Shown: positions 1-9,062 of the stretch, one piece after another
Numbering within the stretch: position 1 is the stretch's first letter
How the letters are laid out: each line of letters starts with the position of its first letter
From: Verrucomicrobiota bacterium
GTDB taxonomy: Bacteria > Verrucomicrobiota > Verrucomicrobiia > CAIQCK01
Length of the DNA: 64,000 bases
Assembly: GCA_016235595.1 (NCBI GenBank)
Contig: JACRJX010000009.1
Span: 62,001 to 126,000, forward strand
Direction of reading: 5' to 3'
Position numbers and translations under genes: made by a program
The notes under the pieces: generated by a model
The model's input: the letters and a program-made list of their open reading frames with translations, nothing else
Database searches by the model: none
What the model was told of the DNA's origin: nothing

Positions 1-2339
1 ATGGCCAGCATCGAGCCCAACACGCTGAAGCCGCAGTTGATCCCCCAAGCCCAGGCAACCGCCGCCTGGCCCAACGTTCCCACCACCCGCAGTCCCAGCG
101 GGAAGAAGAAGCCGAGCAACACGCCCACCGGTGCAAGCCATAGTCCAACGAACATCGCTCGCAAAGGAAAAGGCCAACTCATGGCGATTTCCTGCGTTTT
201 ACCCAACAGCGCTATCGTGACAAGAAGAAGGGCAACAACACTCGCGGCAGTGACGAGCAACGTCTTCCGATCGTCAGCAAAAAACCTCTGCACTCGCGGC
301 AAGATAAGACTCCCCACACCCGTCCAGAAAAGCAGACCAGCGAGGACAATGGAAATCGAATGAATCGGACTGCCCAGAAGCAAGACGAACTTCTGCATGA
401 ATGGAAGTTCTACGAACATGTAGCCCAATCCCAAACATGCGAAATACAGAACCAGCGGCATCACCTGGCCACGAGGCAGATTGCAGATGCTCGTTTCTCT
501 CGAAATGGCCAACGGGAACGCGATAAACAGAAGGCTGAAGAATATTGCCTGGCCAAGCACCAGGAGCTGGGTCCAGAAGATGATCGAACCCGTGTGATGG
601 AAAGCTCTGGGTCGGAGGAAGTCCTGCGCATGGAATTTGTAGTATTTGTAAAAGAAAGGGTTGTCGTCAGTGATGACAGAAATGTCATATGGATACCGTC
701 CGGCAAATACCCGTTCCTTTCCTTCCAGAAAGGCATCCGCATAGGCATTGAAGAAATACGAGGGGGTATTCCTCGTAATGGCGTCCCGCGGTGTCGGATA
801 GAGCAGCCTCGCGTCCCGGTCGCGGAAATACTCAGCCACTCTGGCAATCTCATCGCTGGTAAACGGAGTCTTCCTGATCAAAGTGATAGACCAGCTTGAC
901 TGAGCGCCGATAAGGATATGCTCCCACGGCTTCTGAATACCGATCTCCCTGAGCGCCTCCAGCGCAACAGCCATGAGACGCAATGTCTCTCTCGGCGGAG
1001 AAAAGAGCCAACGGTTGAAGTTGACGACACCGCGTTCGTTCAACGCCCTCAGGTAGTCCACAAGGGCGTTCTTGGTGTAGAGGTAGCTCTCGGCATAAGC
1101 GTAAGCTCCCGATGAAAGACCAGAAAACGTATCCACACCATTGAGCACCACCAGATCGTAATAGCCACGAGGTGCTGTCCTGGCCAAATGTCGCCCATCT
1201 ACGCACGAGATCTTCCCCGCATCGTAAATCCGACCGGAGTATTCATACATTTCACCCCCCGGTGACATCGCCCGCACGATTGCGGAGTTGATCTCAGCTC
1301 CAACGATCTCGCGGGCGCCGTGCGTCCTGGCCATGAACACATCGCGGCCACCGCCAGCGCCAATGACCATGACGCGCGGCGCAGTGAGCAGCACATAGGG
1401 AATTTCCATTGCACACGAAAAAGGCTTGAGGGTGTGCTGGCTGCCCTTTTCCACGTCACCGAAACGATATACGGGCGTTCCCGCCAGAAAGTTCGAAGTG
1501 AAATAAGCAAACTCCGGCGCTGGCGAGATGTTAACTTGAAAAGTTCCGGTGGAAGCTTTGGACATTTGCGCGCGGACTTCAGCGTCTTTGATTCGATAAA
1601 CGTCCGTCCGTCCCAACGGATGCCATTTTATCGAAACCTTGTCATACGCAGTCGTCTTGTATTGGCCCGGAATCCACTCCCATCCTTTCTTCGGGTCCAC
1701 CACATACTCGGTCGGTTCCGTAACGCCAATGGCCAGCACCAGCGCCGCAAAGGACAGGATCGCCGCCACCCAGCGAACTTTCCCTTCAAGCCAGATGTGG
1801 ATCCCCAATCCCACACTGACTACTGACAGCGCAAGAAGCGACCGCACAACGGCCAGCCCTTCAATCAGGGCGAAGAAACTCGCCGCACCTACAGCCGCGC
1901 CCACGAGGTCCACGCAATAGAGCTTGTGAGTCTCCTTGGGAGAGGTGGCGAAAAGGTGAACAACCAGGAAGCCAATGATCACGAACGGCAGCATAAAAAG
2001 CGTATAGGCCGCCAAAAGCATCCCCGTAGCCCTGACCGTCACCAAGAAGTTCTCAAGGTACTCAATATTGATTGGCAAACGGATAATGGCCCAAGTGCTG
2101 ATTGCCACCGCAAGGCCCAACACGAACAGTAACGCACCGAATAGCTTGCGTGTCTCCGGCCATGAGAACTTCCGGGCCAAGACCATCTGAAGGTTCGCGC
2201 CGATCCCGTAACCGAGAATCGCGAACGGGATCACTGTATAGACGACATGGTTCCAAGCTTTTAAGTTAAGAATGCGCGTCCAAAAAAGCTCCAAAAGAAT
2301 ACACAAGAACGAGACAAAGAAAATTACCGCGTAGTTCAC
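1..2339 (-). CDS. Polytopic membrane protein with spermidine-synthase-like SAM domain (C-terminus cut by window edge)
   Basis: Reading the minus strand from a GTG at 2339 gives an open frame of 779 codons that runs off the window at position 1. The N-terminal part (about residues 1-210) is a series of hydrophobic segments. The central part carries a Rossmann SAM-type motif, VMVIGAGGGRD, at about residues 318-330, followed by an acidic EI strand as in polyamine aminopropyltransferases and related methyltransferases. After about residue 560 further membrane segments follow, ending in the visible GINCGFSVLGSMLA, which is typical of the membrane-fused spermidine-synthase-like family. The substrate is unknown; many such proteins are not true spermidine synthases. 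The start is chosen because a perfect AGGAGG lies just upstream. Its base composition looks less GC-rich than the genes that follow. It stands alone, divergent from the ferredoxin reductase gene. Confidence 0.75.
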   Translation of the reverse strand, partial: MNYAVIFFVSFLCILLELFWTRILNLKAWNHVVYTVIPFAILGYGIGANLQMVLARKFSWPETRKLFGALLFVLGLAVAISTWAIIRLPINIEYLENFLVTVRATGMLLAAYTLFMLPFVIIGFLVVHLFATSPKETHKLYCVDLVGAAVGAASFFALIEGLAVVRSLLALSVVSVGLGIHIWLEGKVRWVAAILSFAALVLAIGVTEPTEYVVDPKKGWEWIPGQYKTTAYDKVSIKWHPLGRTDVYRIKDAEVRAQMSKASTGTFQVNISPAPEFAYFTSNFLAGTPVYRFGDVEKGSQHTLKPFSCAMEIPYVLLTAPRVMVIGAGGGRDVFMARTHGAREIVGAEINSAIVRAMSPGGEMYEYSGRIYDAGKISCVDGRHLARTAPRGYYDLVVLNGVDTFSGLSSGAYAYAESYLYTKNALVDYLRALNERGVVNFNRWLFSPPRETLRLMAVALEALREIGIQKPWEHILIGAQSSWSITLIRKTPFTSDEIARVAEYFRDRDARLLYPTPRDAITRNTPSYFFNAYADAFLEGKERVFAGRYPYDISVITDDNPFFYKYYKFHAQDFLRPRAFHHTGSIIFWTQLLVLGQAIFFSLLFIAFPLAISRETSICNLPRGQVMPLVLYFACLGLGYMFVELPFMQKFVLLLGSPIHSISIVLAGLLFWTGVGSLILPRVQRFFADDRKTLLVTAASVVALLLVTIALLGKTQEIAMSWPFPLRAMFVGLWLAPVGVLLGFFFPLGLRVVGTLGQAAVAWAWGINCGFSVLGSMLA

Positions 2340-2343
2340 CTAA

Positions 2344-2349
2344 CCTCCT
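2344..2349 (-). promoter_or_regulatory. Ribosome binding site for the GTG start at 2339
   Basis: The minus strand reads AGGAGG, then four bases, then GTG. This perfect Shine-Dalgarno sequence decides the start of the membrane protein. Confidence 0.7.
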
Positions 2350-2562
2350 GGTTCAGCAGAAACGTTTGGGCACACCCTCTCATGTATATCAGTCTCAGAG
2401 GCCGCAAATGACAATGCTGTGCAGATTACGCGGCTTTCACACGCGGTCAAGGTGAAGATTGCGCGTACGCGTGGCAACGACGTTTTTTCCACACACAGAG
2501 ACGCCGCAAAACTTGTTTGTGCTCTTCTGTTCTATCGGATAGGAAAACGGTGAGACAATGCC

Positions 2563-3378
2563 ATGGCTGAAACAACCTTGAACGCGCAGGTGACGCAAAG
2601 AACCGAAGTCAGTCCGGGGCTGCTGATCCTGAGAGTCGCACCGGTGGGCTGGACGTTCCCGGATTTTACGCCGGGCCAGTTCACGGTCATGGCGCTGCCG
2701 GGATCGGCCAAGCGGTGTGAAGGATCGGAAGCCGAACTACAGGCACCTGATCCGCAAAAACTCATCCGCCGCGCTTACTCCATCGCTTCGTCATCCGTCG
2801 AGAAGGAGTATCTGGAGTTCTACATCTCGCTGGTGCGTTCGGGCGGCCTGACGCCGAGGCTGTTTGCGTTGGAACTCGGGGATCGCTTGTGGCTGTCGCC
2901 GAAATGCACGGGCATGTTCACGCTGAAAGACGTGCCGGAGGACCAGCACGTGGTTTTCATCGCCACGGGCACGGGCCTCGCGCCGTACATGAGCATGCTC
3001 CGGACGCACCTGGAGACGGACAAGCCCAGGAAGTTTGCCGTGTTGCACGGCGCCTACCACTCCTGGGACCTTGGTTACCGCACGGAGCTTTTCACCCTCC
3101 AACGTCTCTGCCGGAATTTCGTCTACATGCCCATTATCAATGAGCCGCATGGCGAACCCATCCCATGGAAAGGCCCCACGGGTTTCGTTCAGGATCTCTG
3201 GAAACGCAGTGCCATACAGGCAGCGTGGGGTTTCCAACCCACCCCTGCGAACACGCACATTTTCCTCTGTGGTCACCCGGCCATGATCGAATCCGTCACC
3301 TCGCTCCTCATCGGTGAGGGCTTTGCCGAACACAGTCCCCAGAAACCCGGCCAGATCCACACGGAGAAATTCTGGTAG
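2563..3378 (+). CDS. fpr: Ferredoxin--NADP reductase
   Basis: 271 residues, the usual size for bacterial plant-type FNR. It transfers electrons between ferredoxin or flavodoxin and NADP(H) using FAD. Residues 69-73 (RRAYS) form the RxYS FAD-binding motif, 136-141 (GTGLAP) the NADP phosphate-binding loop, and CGHPAMIE near 236-243 the C-terminal NADP-ribose motif. The chain ends in EKFW, with an aromatic C-terminus that stacks on FAD in the bacterial subclass. About 15 extra residues sit before the RxYS motif. The protein is cytoplasmic, with no signal peptide. It lies 78 bases before transketolase on the same strand, so co-transcription with an NADPH-producing pathway is possible but not shown. 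Confidence 0.9.
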   Translation: MAETTLNAQVTQRTEVSPGLLILRVAPVGWTFPDFTPGQFTVMALPGSAKRCEGSEAELQAPDPQKLIRRAYSIASSSVEKEYLEFYISLVRSGGLTPRLFALELGDRLWLSPKCTGMFTLKDVPEDQHVVFIATGTGLAPYMSMLRTHLETDKPRKFAVLHGAYHSWDLGYRTELFTLQRLCRNFVYMPIINEPHGEPIPWKGPTGFVQDLWKRSAIQAAWGFQPTPANTHIFLCGHPAMIESVTSLLIGEGFAEHSPQKPGQIHTEKFW

Positions 3379-3456
3379 CAGGAAGCGTCTGCCGTTTCAG
3401 CCGGTTCGCCGGCTTGACTTCACGACGCCGAATCCTACCATGCCAGTTTCAACACC

Positions 3457-5451
3457 ATGACTATACCCATTGACATCCTTTCTCGCGCCGCGGCGCAGGC
3501 ACGCGGGTTGGCCATTGACGCTGTGCATGCCTGCAGTTCCGGCCACCTCGGTCTGCCGCTCGGCTGCGCCGAAATCGGCGCGGCGCTCTACGGTTGTGCG
3601 CTTCAGCACAATCCCGACCAGCCACGGTGGATCAACCGCGACCGTTTCGTGCTCTCGGCTGGCCACGGCAGCATGTTCCTTTACACATGGCTCCATCTCT
3701 CCGGCTATGACCTGCCGCTGCAAGAGTTGAAGAACTTCCGCCAACTCCACAGCCGCACGCCGGGCCACCCGGAGTTCCGTGAAACACCTGGCGTCGAGGC
3801 CACGAGCGGGCCGCTCGGCCAGGGCGTGGGCAACGCCGTGGGCATGGCCCTCGCCGCCAAGATGGCGGCGGCGAAGTTCAATACCCCGGCTCACACCATC
3901 CTTGATCACCGCGTCATCTGTCTCGCGGGCGACGGCTGCTTGCAGGAAGGGGTCGCAGCCGAGGCATCGGCATTTGCCGGACATTTCGGCTTGGACAACC
4001 TGATCCTCATCTACGATTCCAATGACGTCACCCTCGACGCAATGGCAAAAGCCACGCAGAGCGAGGACACCGCGAAGCGTTACGAAGCTTACGGCTTCGA
4101 AGTGCAGACTGTGAACGGCCACGATATCCGCGTATTCGTGGACGCAGTGACGAAGGCCAGGAACACCAAGAGCGGCAAGCCGCAGTTCATCATCGCCAAA
4201 ACCCTCATTGGCAAAGGCATTCCAGAAGTCGCCGGCACCAGCAAGGCCCACGGCGAAGGCGGCGCGAAGTTTGCCGACGCCGCGCACAAGGGTCTGGGTC
4301 TGCCCGACGAACACTTCTACGTTTCCGACGACGTGCGCGCCTATTTTGCCGGACACAAGAAGCAACTCGCCGCCAGCTATGAGAAATGGAACTCGCTCTT
4401 CCAGGCATGGCGCGTGGCGAACCCCGCCCTCGCCACGCTGCTGGACGGAGGTCTTAACAACACGGTACCGGCCGGTTTGATTGGCAAACTCCCGCCATTC
4501 CCGACAGACGCAAAGATCGCCACACGCAAGGCGGGCAGTGACCTGCTCCAGCCGCTGGCGGAAGCAATGCCGTTGCTGCTCAGCGGCAGCGCCGATCTGT
4601 TCGGTTCCACGTTGAACTACATCGCCGCCAGCAAGGATTTTTCGCGTGAGAATCCAACCGGCCGCAATATCCGCTTTGGCATCCGCGAACACGGCATGGC
4701 CGCCATCCTGAACGGCATCGCCTATCACGGTGTGTTTCGCGCAGCGGGCGCGACATTCCTGGTATTCGCCGACTATGCGCGGCCGGCGATGCGCATCGCC
4801 GCACTGGCGTCGCTGCCGGTGATCTACATTTACACGCACGACTCCATCGGCGTCGGCGAGGACGGCCCGACGCACCAGCCAGTGGAAACCGTCAGCGGTC
4901 TGCGTGTGATGCCCAACCTCGATGTCATCCGTCCGGCCGACCCGGAGGAAACGGTTGGCGCATTCGTCGCCGCGCTGGAACGCGTCAACGGCCCGACATT
5001 GCTTTGCCTGACGCGTCAAGCGGTGCCGATGCTCAACCAGATTCCAGTCGCGCAACGTCGCGAGGGCGTGCTACGTGGCGGCTACATCGCGCTCAAGGAG
5101 AGTTCCAAGCTGAATCTGATCCTCCTCTCCTGTGGCAGCGAATTGCAGCTCGCGCTCGACGCCGCCAAACAACTCGGCGACGGCGTACGAGTGGTATCAC
5201 TGCCCTGCTTTGACCGGTTCGAAAGGCAACCCGCGGCCTATCGCGAGGAAGTGTTGCCGTCAAGCTGCCGGCGGCGCGTGGCAGTCGAAGCCGGCGTGTC
5301 TGATCTGTGGTTCCGCTACGTTGGACTCGATGGGAAGGTGGTCGGCCTGAACCGTTTCGGCATCAGCGCGCCCGGCGGCAAGATCATGAAGGCGCTGGGC
5401 ATTGACGTGGAAGCCGTCGTCAAGGCCGCGCAGAGTCTGCCACAATCGTGA
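3457..5451 (+). CDS. tkt: Transketolase
   Basis: 664 residues, normal for a single-chain transketolase of the pentose phosphate pathway (two-carbon transfer with thiamine diphosphate and a divalent metal). Seen in order: the N-terminal His region [10 protein letters not shown] (about 28-37), GPLGQG (about 117-122), the diphosphate/metal motif GDGCLQEG with a downstream Asn (about 158-188), [14 protein letters not shown] with the catalytic Glu (about 407-420), the pyrimidine-domain segment [13 protein letters not shown] (about 465-477) and the C-terminal domain. The ATG at 3457 gives the usual N-terminus. Fourteen bases separate its stop from the next gene, which indicates an operon with the C_GCAxxG_C_C-like protein. 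Confidence 0.96.
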   Translation: MTIPIDILSRAAAQARGLAIDAVHACSSGHLGLPLGCAEIGAALYGCALQHNPDQPRWINRDRFVLSAGHGSMFLYTWLHLSGYDLPLQELKNFRQLHSRTPGHPEFRETPGVEATSGPLGQGVGNAVGMALAAKMAAAKFNTPAHTILDHRVICLAGDGCLQEGVAAEASAFAGHFGLDNLILIYDSNDVTLDAMAKATQSEDTAKRYEAYGFEVQTVNGHDIRVFVDAVTKARNTKSGKPQFIIAKTLIGKGIPEVAGTSKAHGEGGAKFADAAHKGLGLPDEHFYVSDDVRAYFAGHKKQLAASYEKWNSLFQAWRVANPALATLLDGGLNNTVPAGLIGKLPPFPTDAKIATRKAGSDLLQPLAEAMPLLLSGSADLFGSTLNYIAASKDFSRENPTGRNIRFGIREHGMAAILNGIAYHGVFRAAGATFLVFADYARPAMRIAALASLPVIYIYTHDSIGVGEDGPTHQPVETVSGLRVMPNLDVIRPADPEETVGAFVAALERVNGPTLLCLTRQAVPMLNQIPVAQRREGVLRGGYIALKESSKLNLILLSCGSELQLALDAAKQLGDGVRVVSLPCFDRFERQPAAYREEVLPSSCRRRVAVEAGVSDLWFRYVGLDGKVVGLNRFGISAPGGKIMKALGIDVEAVVKAAQSLPQS

Positions 5452-5464
5452 AGGGATTCCTGCC

Positions 5465-5965
5465 ATGGCACAAAAAGAAAAAGAACTGATTGCGGCGGCG
5501 CGGCAGAAGGCGCTCACGCTTTACGAAGGCAAGCTCGTGTCGCATCATTCGTGCGGCATCTGCATGGCTGAGACATTCAACCTGCCGAGCGCGCCCTATC
5601 AGGCATTGCGGCGCGGCGGCATCACCGGCGAGGGCGAGTGCGGCGCAATCAAAGGCGGGGAGCTGGTCATCGGCCAGTATTTCGGCGACCCGAATCCGGC
5701 CGGACCGGTCTCGCCGAAGCTGCGCTCCGCGATGGCACACTTCCGTGCGCAGTGGGAAAAGCGCGCGCCACTCGGCCCCGGCGGCCGGCGACGGCCCGAC
5801 GGCACGGTGGACATCATTTGCAATCACCTCACCGGTCCGCAGGGAGATTTCGCCGGCGAGAACCGCCACAAGTTCTGCATGGAGTTGGTTGGGGCGATGG
5901 CAGAGATCCTTGCGGAAACGCTGCTGAAGTTTGGCGCGACGTTCGAGATCAAGCCGGTCAAGTAA
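5465..5965 (+). CDS. C_GCAxxG_C_C-type (redox-active cysteine) family-like protein
   Basis: 166 residues from the ATG at 5465, which is preceded by AAGGGA at suitable spacing; a longer in-frame start at 5402 lies inside transketolase and is less likely. Cysteines are placed as SCGIC near residue 26, GECGA near 58, then single cysteines in IICNH and KFCME. This order (paired Cys, a GGI..G.GECGA..GG core, two late Cys) matches the redox-active C_GCAxxG_C_C family, which often binds metal or an iron-sulfur cluster and has no settled function. The protein has no signal peptide and is presumably cytoplasmic. It sits directly behind transketolase, an unusual neighbour. The family assignment is a motif reading only and could be wrong. 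Confidence 0.6.
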   Translation: MAQKEKELIAAARQKALTLYEGKLVSHHSCGICMAETFNLPSAPYQALRRGGITGEGECGAIKGGELVIGQYFGDPNPAGPVSPKLRSAMAHFRAQWEKRAPLGPGGRRRPDGTVDIICNHLTGPQGDFAGENRHKFCMELVGAMAEILAETLLKFGATFEIKPVK

Positions 5966-5989
5966 CGCAGACATCCTGCCCGCGTCGTT

Positions 5990-6034
5990 CTGTAGCGTCG
6001 AAAAACCACACAGGCACGAACGCCTGCGCTACAG
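5990..6034. repeat. REP-like imperfect palindrome
   Basis: Outer arms CTGTAGCG (5990-5997) and CGCTACAG (6027-6034) enclose an inner hairpin CAGGC/GCCTG (6011-6015 and 6021-6025). It lies between two convergent genes, and the fumarase beta stop codon (6029-6031) falls within the right arm. No T tract follows on either strand, so it looks like a dispersed palindromic element rather than a canonical terminator, although it could end transcription from both sides. Confidence 0.6.
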
Positions 6035-6592
6035 CAGTTTCGCCAGCAATTCCTTTGACCGGGCGAACACATCCTTGTGCAGACTGCCGCCGTGGCTGTC
6101 CATCGTGACGACGCACGGGAACTTGGCGACTTCCAGTTCCCACACGGCTTCCGGGCTGCCGAACTCCTCCAGCATGGAAACGCCGCGCACTTGCTTGACG
6201 CACTCAGCCAGCACCTGTGCCGCGCCGCCAACGGCGTGGAGGTAAACACAGCCAAATTCCTCGCACGCAGCGAGCGTTTTGTCACCCATGCCACCTTTGC
6301 CGATAATGGCGCGCAGGCCAAGCTTCTGAATGACCTCAGCCTCGTAAGGTTCTTCGCGCGTGCTGGTAGTTGGGCCGGCGGCCATACAGACCCATTGACC
6401 GCCTTCCTTCACCATGACCGGCCCGCAATGGTAAAGAACGCCACCGCGCATGTTCACCGGCAGCGCGCCGCCGTCGTGGAGAAACTTATGAAACGCGTCG
6501 CGACCCGTGTGAACGATACCGTTGATCTCAACGAGGTCACCGACGCGCAATGAGCGGACGACGTCTTCGGAGATAGGTGTTTTGATTTCCAT
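6029..6592 (-). CDS. Class I fumarate hydratase / tartrate dehydratase, beta subunit
   Basis: 187 residues from the ATG at 6592; a TTG at 6607 adds five residues and cannot be excluded. The sequence has the Fe-S hydro-lyase C-terminal (swivelling) domain: GDLVEINGIVHTGRDA near the start, GPVMVKEGG, AAGPTTSTR (about 77-85), the glycine-rich IIGKGGMGD (about 101-109), AVGGAAQ and the late FGSPEAVWELEV motif. It forms a two-subunit enzyme with the alpha subunit encoded just upstream (63 bases away, same strand), catalysing fumarate to malate, or tartrate dehydration. These motifs do not separate the two substrates; fumarase is the more likely role in an organism of this type. Confidence 0.88.
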   Translation of the reverse strand: MEIKTPISEDVVRSLRVGDLVEINGIVHTGRDAFHKFLHDGGALPVNMRGGVLYHCGPVMVKEGGQWVCMAAGPTTSTREEPYEAEVIQKLGLRAIIGKGGMGDKTLAACEEFGCVYLHAVGGAAQVLAECVKQVRGVSMLEEFGSPEAVWELEVAKFPCVVTMDSHGGSLHKDVFARSKELLAKLL

Positions 6593-6655
6593 GGTCGTTT
6601 CGGGCAAAACGCAAAACGTGAAGTGAAATCACGTTCTGCGTCTGCGTTTCACTAT

Positions 6656-7540
6656 CTAGTAAATCCATCTCTCAATGTTTTCGCCGTCGGCGCTCAACAC
6701 GACGCCGCGTCGACGAAAGGCCCAGCACATATAGCTGACGCTGACGAAATACGACGCCGGCAGCCGGTTGACGGCACAGATCTTGCAACCGAGCAGCGTC
6801 GTCCGGCCACCGAAGCCCATCGGGCCGATGCCAAGCTGGTTGGCTGTGGCCACGATCTCCTGCTCCAGCGCGGCAAGCTCCGGGTTCGGATTGCGGTCAT
6901 CGAGTGGCCGGAGCAATTGTTCCTTTGAGAACGCGTAACCGGTGGCACGGTCGCCGCCGATGCAGACGCCGAGGACGCCAGGGCCACAGCCCTTGCCTTG
7001 CGCCTGAAGCACCGCGTCGAGGATCGCCCGCCGGCAACCCTTGAGATCACGATTGGCCCCAAGCAGCGTGTCGGGCAGCGAATACTGCGCACCCACGTTC
7101 TCACAACCGCCGCCTTTCAGAATCAATCGCACATCGAGAGCCGTCGCGTTGCGCGTCTGGGTAAAATGAAACGCCGGCGTGCCGGGGCCAAGGTTGGTGC
7201 CGCTGTTCCTGCCGGTGAGGGAATCCACGGAGTTCTGACGCAAGAGACCTTTCCGGGTCGCATCAGCCACAGCCTCGCGTGCCGCCTCCTCGAACGCGGG
7301 TTGGTCGCAGCCGATGGGACCGCGGATGTAGAAAAGGATCGCTCCGGTGTCCTGACAGATTGGCTGATTCTTCTTCGCCGCCAGCTCGATGTTGGCACGA
7401 ATGGTCTTGAGCGCGAACTCCGCCGTTGTGTGTTTCTCCTCGGCCCTGAGCGCACCGATCAACGCGTGGCTGACATCCTCGGGCATCTCGGTGGACGCGC
7501 GGCGGATGAGTTCCAGCAGATTGTTCTTCAGCCCGGTCAT
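6656..7540 (-). CDS. Class I fumarate hydratase / tartrate dehydratase, alpha subunit
   Basis: 294 residues, the expected size for the stand-alone alpha subunit of the two-chain Fe-S hydro-lyase family. CQDTG (62-66) carries the first cluster-ligating cysteine. NSGTNLGPGTPAFHF (about 110-124), KGGGCENVG (about 141-149) with the second cysteine, and GPGVLGVCIGGDRATG (about 182-197) with the third complete the 4Fe-4S cluster and substrate pocket. RNPNPELAALEQEI and GPMGFGGRTTLLG close the domain. It is co-oriented with the beta subunit downstream, so both are probably made from one mRNA starting upstream of 7540. Confidence 0.92.
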   Translation of the reverse strand: MTGLKNNLLELIRRASTEMPEDVSHALIGALRAEEKHTTAEFALKTIRANIELAAKKNQPICQDTGAILFYIRGPIGCDQPAFEEAAREAVADATRKGLLRQNSVDSLTGRNSGTNLGPGTPAFHFTQTRNATALDVRLILKGGGCENVGAQYSLPDTLLGANRDLKGCRRAILDAVLQAQGKGCGPGVLGVCIGGDRATGYAFSKEQLLRPLDDRNPNPELAALEQEIVATANQLGIGPMGFGGRTTLLGCKICAVNRLPASYFVSVSYMCWAFRRRGVVLSADGENIERWIY

Positions 7541-7747
7541 GCGGGGAAATCTAAGTGCTGTGCGTCAAGTTTCAAGCCCTGAAATCGTTGTCAACAAACT
7601 CGTTGCGCAACCGCAAAAAGACAGGAGCCATCTTGAAGTCCCCCGGGAAAATGCAGAACCCTGCCCGTGTGTCAGGTTGAAGAGAACTCTCCTGTTCGAT
7701 CACAAGTCCGCGATGGCGGAACTTGGAGGATATCAAACCCACGACTC

Positions 7748-8998
7748 CTAGAAGCCGACGCGTGCCTGCAAGTAAGTCAGGTGACGGTCGTAACTGCGAG
7801 ATGCGAAGTCAGAGGTGAAATGGGTATATGAATAGCCAACTTCGCCACGAAGATGGACGTTGAATTGATATCCCAGCATCAACGAGCCCGCGAGAGAGGT
7901 TTCCGACTGGTTGGCGGTCGTCGTCCCCGAGTCCGGCATCTGCAAACTACCGTTATACTCTGACGGCACATACATGACACTTGCAGCTCCCATCAACTTG
8001 GATGTGAACTGATGAACGATGCTGCCATTGAGCATGAAGGTCTGTTGCTCAAGGTAAGTGGCCACCTCCGTGGGCTGCATGTGGGTGGAAAAACGGCCGC
8101 TCAAACTTGTGCGAGACGTGAGCATATAGGTTGCACCCATGCTCACATCTGGATTCAACGACTGGCCGCCGACGACATCAAAAGTTTGCATCTGCACGCC
8201 CGCACTCATATCGAAGGACAAGCGCGGTGTGAAAGTGTGCTGAATACTGAAGTGAACGGTCTGTCCGGCATTATCGCGATCCTCTCCAGAATACGAAGTG
8301 GTGTTGTAGCCTAACAACAAACCCAGTGTTGTTGTGGATACCGGTTGGTAATTGACACCGGCACTCACCTCAATGGATTGCCGGTTCATCGTGTCTGAAG
8401 TCGGGACTCCAGGGAAAACAGGCAACTCACTATCGTCGTCATAATTAATGAAATAATGCCTCACGGTCGTGGATAAGTCCCATCGGCTGTTCAGCCTGTA
8501 GGTGGCCGCCATTCTTGCGGTGTTCTGGATATAGTTGGCGCTGCGCTGACTCGTGCCCTCTTCAATGTCTGGCTCAAACCCTGGCGCAAACTCATCGTTG
8601 AAAACGACGCGCAAACGCGGTGAGAAATCATGACCGACACTGACGTTGAGGTTGTGAGACTGATCCCACTGTTTCTCAGGACGGCTTTGGTAATAAACCG
8701 CCGAATAGCTGTAGTGTGCCGTTATGTCTGTGGTCGGAGTGCTCCATGCAAACTGAAAATCCGGGGATGCGGTGGTGCTGAAACTGCCTTTAACGTTATC
8801 CGTTCGGGTGTAAATGTTGCTGTCGTATGACTCGCGCAGCGTCAGACCATACGAAAAAGGGTGCTGGTTCACCACGCCTTGAAGATTCGCATTCGCGTTC
8901 TGAACGTTCCTGTCCACGTTCTGCTGGTTGTCCTGTGCAAATACCGCGCATGCGGCCACCATCACACATACAATTGGTTTCACCAGCCGGTTAGTCAT
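7748..8998 (-). CDS. Outer-membrane beta-barrel protein
   Basis: 416 residues from the ATG at 8998, preceded by GGAGAG at good spacing and followed by a signal peptide (PIVCVMVAACAVFAQ). A longer frame starts at 9121 but would overlap the upstream gene. The mature part is rich in alternating polar and aromatic strands (DITAHYSYSAVYYQS, TTLGLLLGYNTTSYS, VGYSYTHF) and ends in phenylalanine, the usual BAM recognition residue. Its function is not recognisable; proteins of this look occur near exopolysaccharide export genes in related bacteria, but no such genes are visible here. It lies 64 bases behind a secreted protein gene, probably in one operon. Confidence 0.75.
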   Translation of the reverse strand: MTNRLVKPIVCVMVAACAVFAQDNQQNVDRNVQNANANLQGVVNQHPFSYGLTLRESYDSNIYTRTDNVKGSFSTTASPDFQFAWSTPTTDITAHYSYSAVYYQSRPEKQWDQSHNLNVSVGHDFSPRLRVVFNDEFAPGFEPDIEEGTSQRSANYIQNTARMAATYRLNSRWDLSTTVRHYFINYDDDSELPVFPGVPTSDTMNRQSIEVSAGVNYQPVSTTTLGLLLGYNTTSYSGEDRDNAGQTVHFSIQHTFTPRLSFDMSAGVQMQTFDVVGGQSLNPDVSMGATYMLTSRTSLSGRFSTHMQPTEVATYLEQQTFMLNGSIVHQFTSKLMGAASVMYVPSEYNGSLQMPDSGTTTANQSETSLAGSLMLGYQFNVHLRGEVGYSYTHFTSDFASRSYDRHLTYLQARVGF

Positions 8999-9062
8999 AT
9001 CTGCTCTCCTGTCGAATGCTTCAGTCACCACACGGACTCTCTTGCCGTCAATAAAACAATGT

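Noticed and set aside
3400..3450. Possible regulatory hairpin before tkt (GCCGGTTCGCCGGC)
   Set aside because: GCCGG/CCGGC can pair but the loop is short, no T tract follows, and nothing links it to a known riboswitch.
3397..5055. 552-codon minus-strand open frame opposite transketolase
   Set aside because: Shadow of the high-GC tkt gene; its translation has no domain features and is rich in Arg, Ala, Val and His as expected of an antisense frame.
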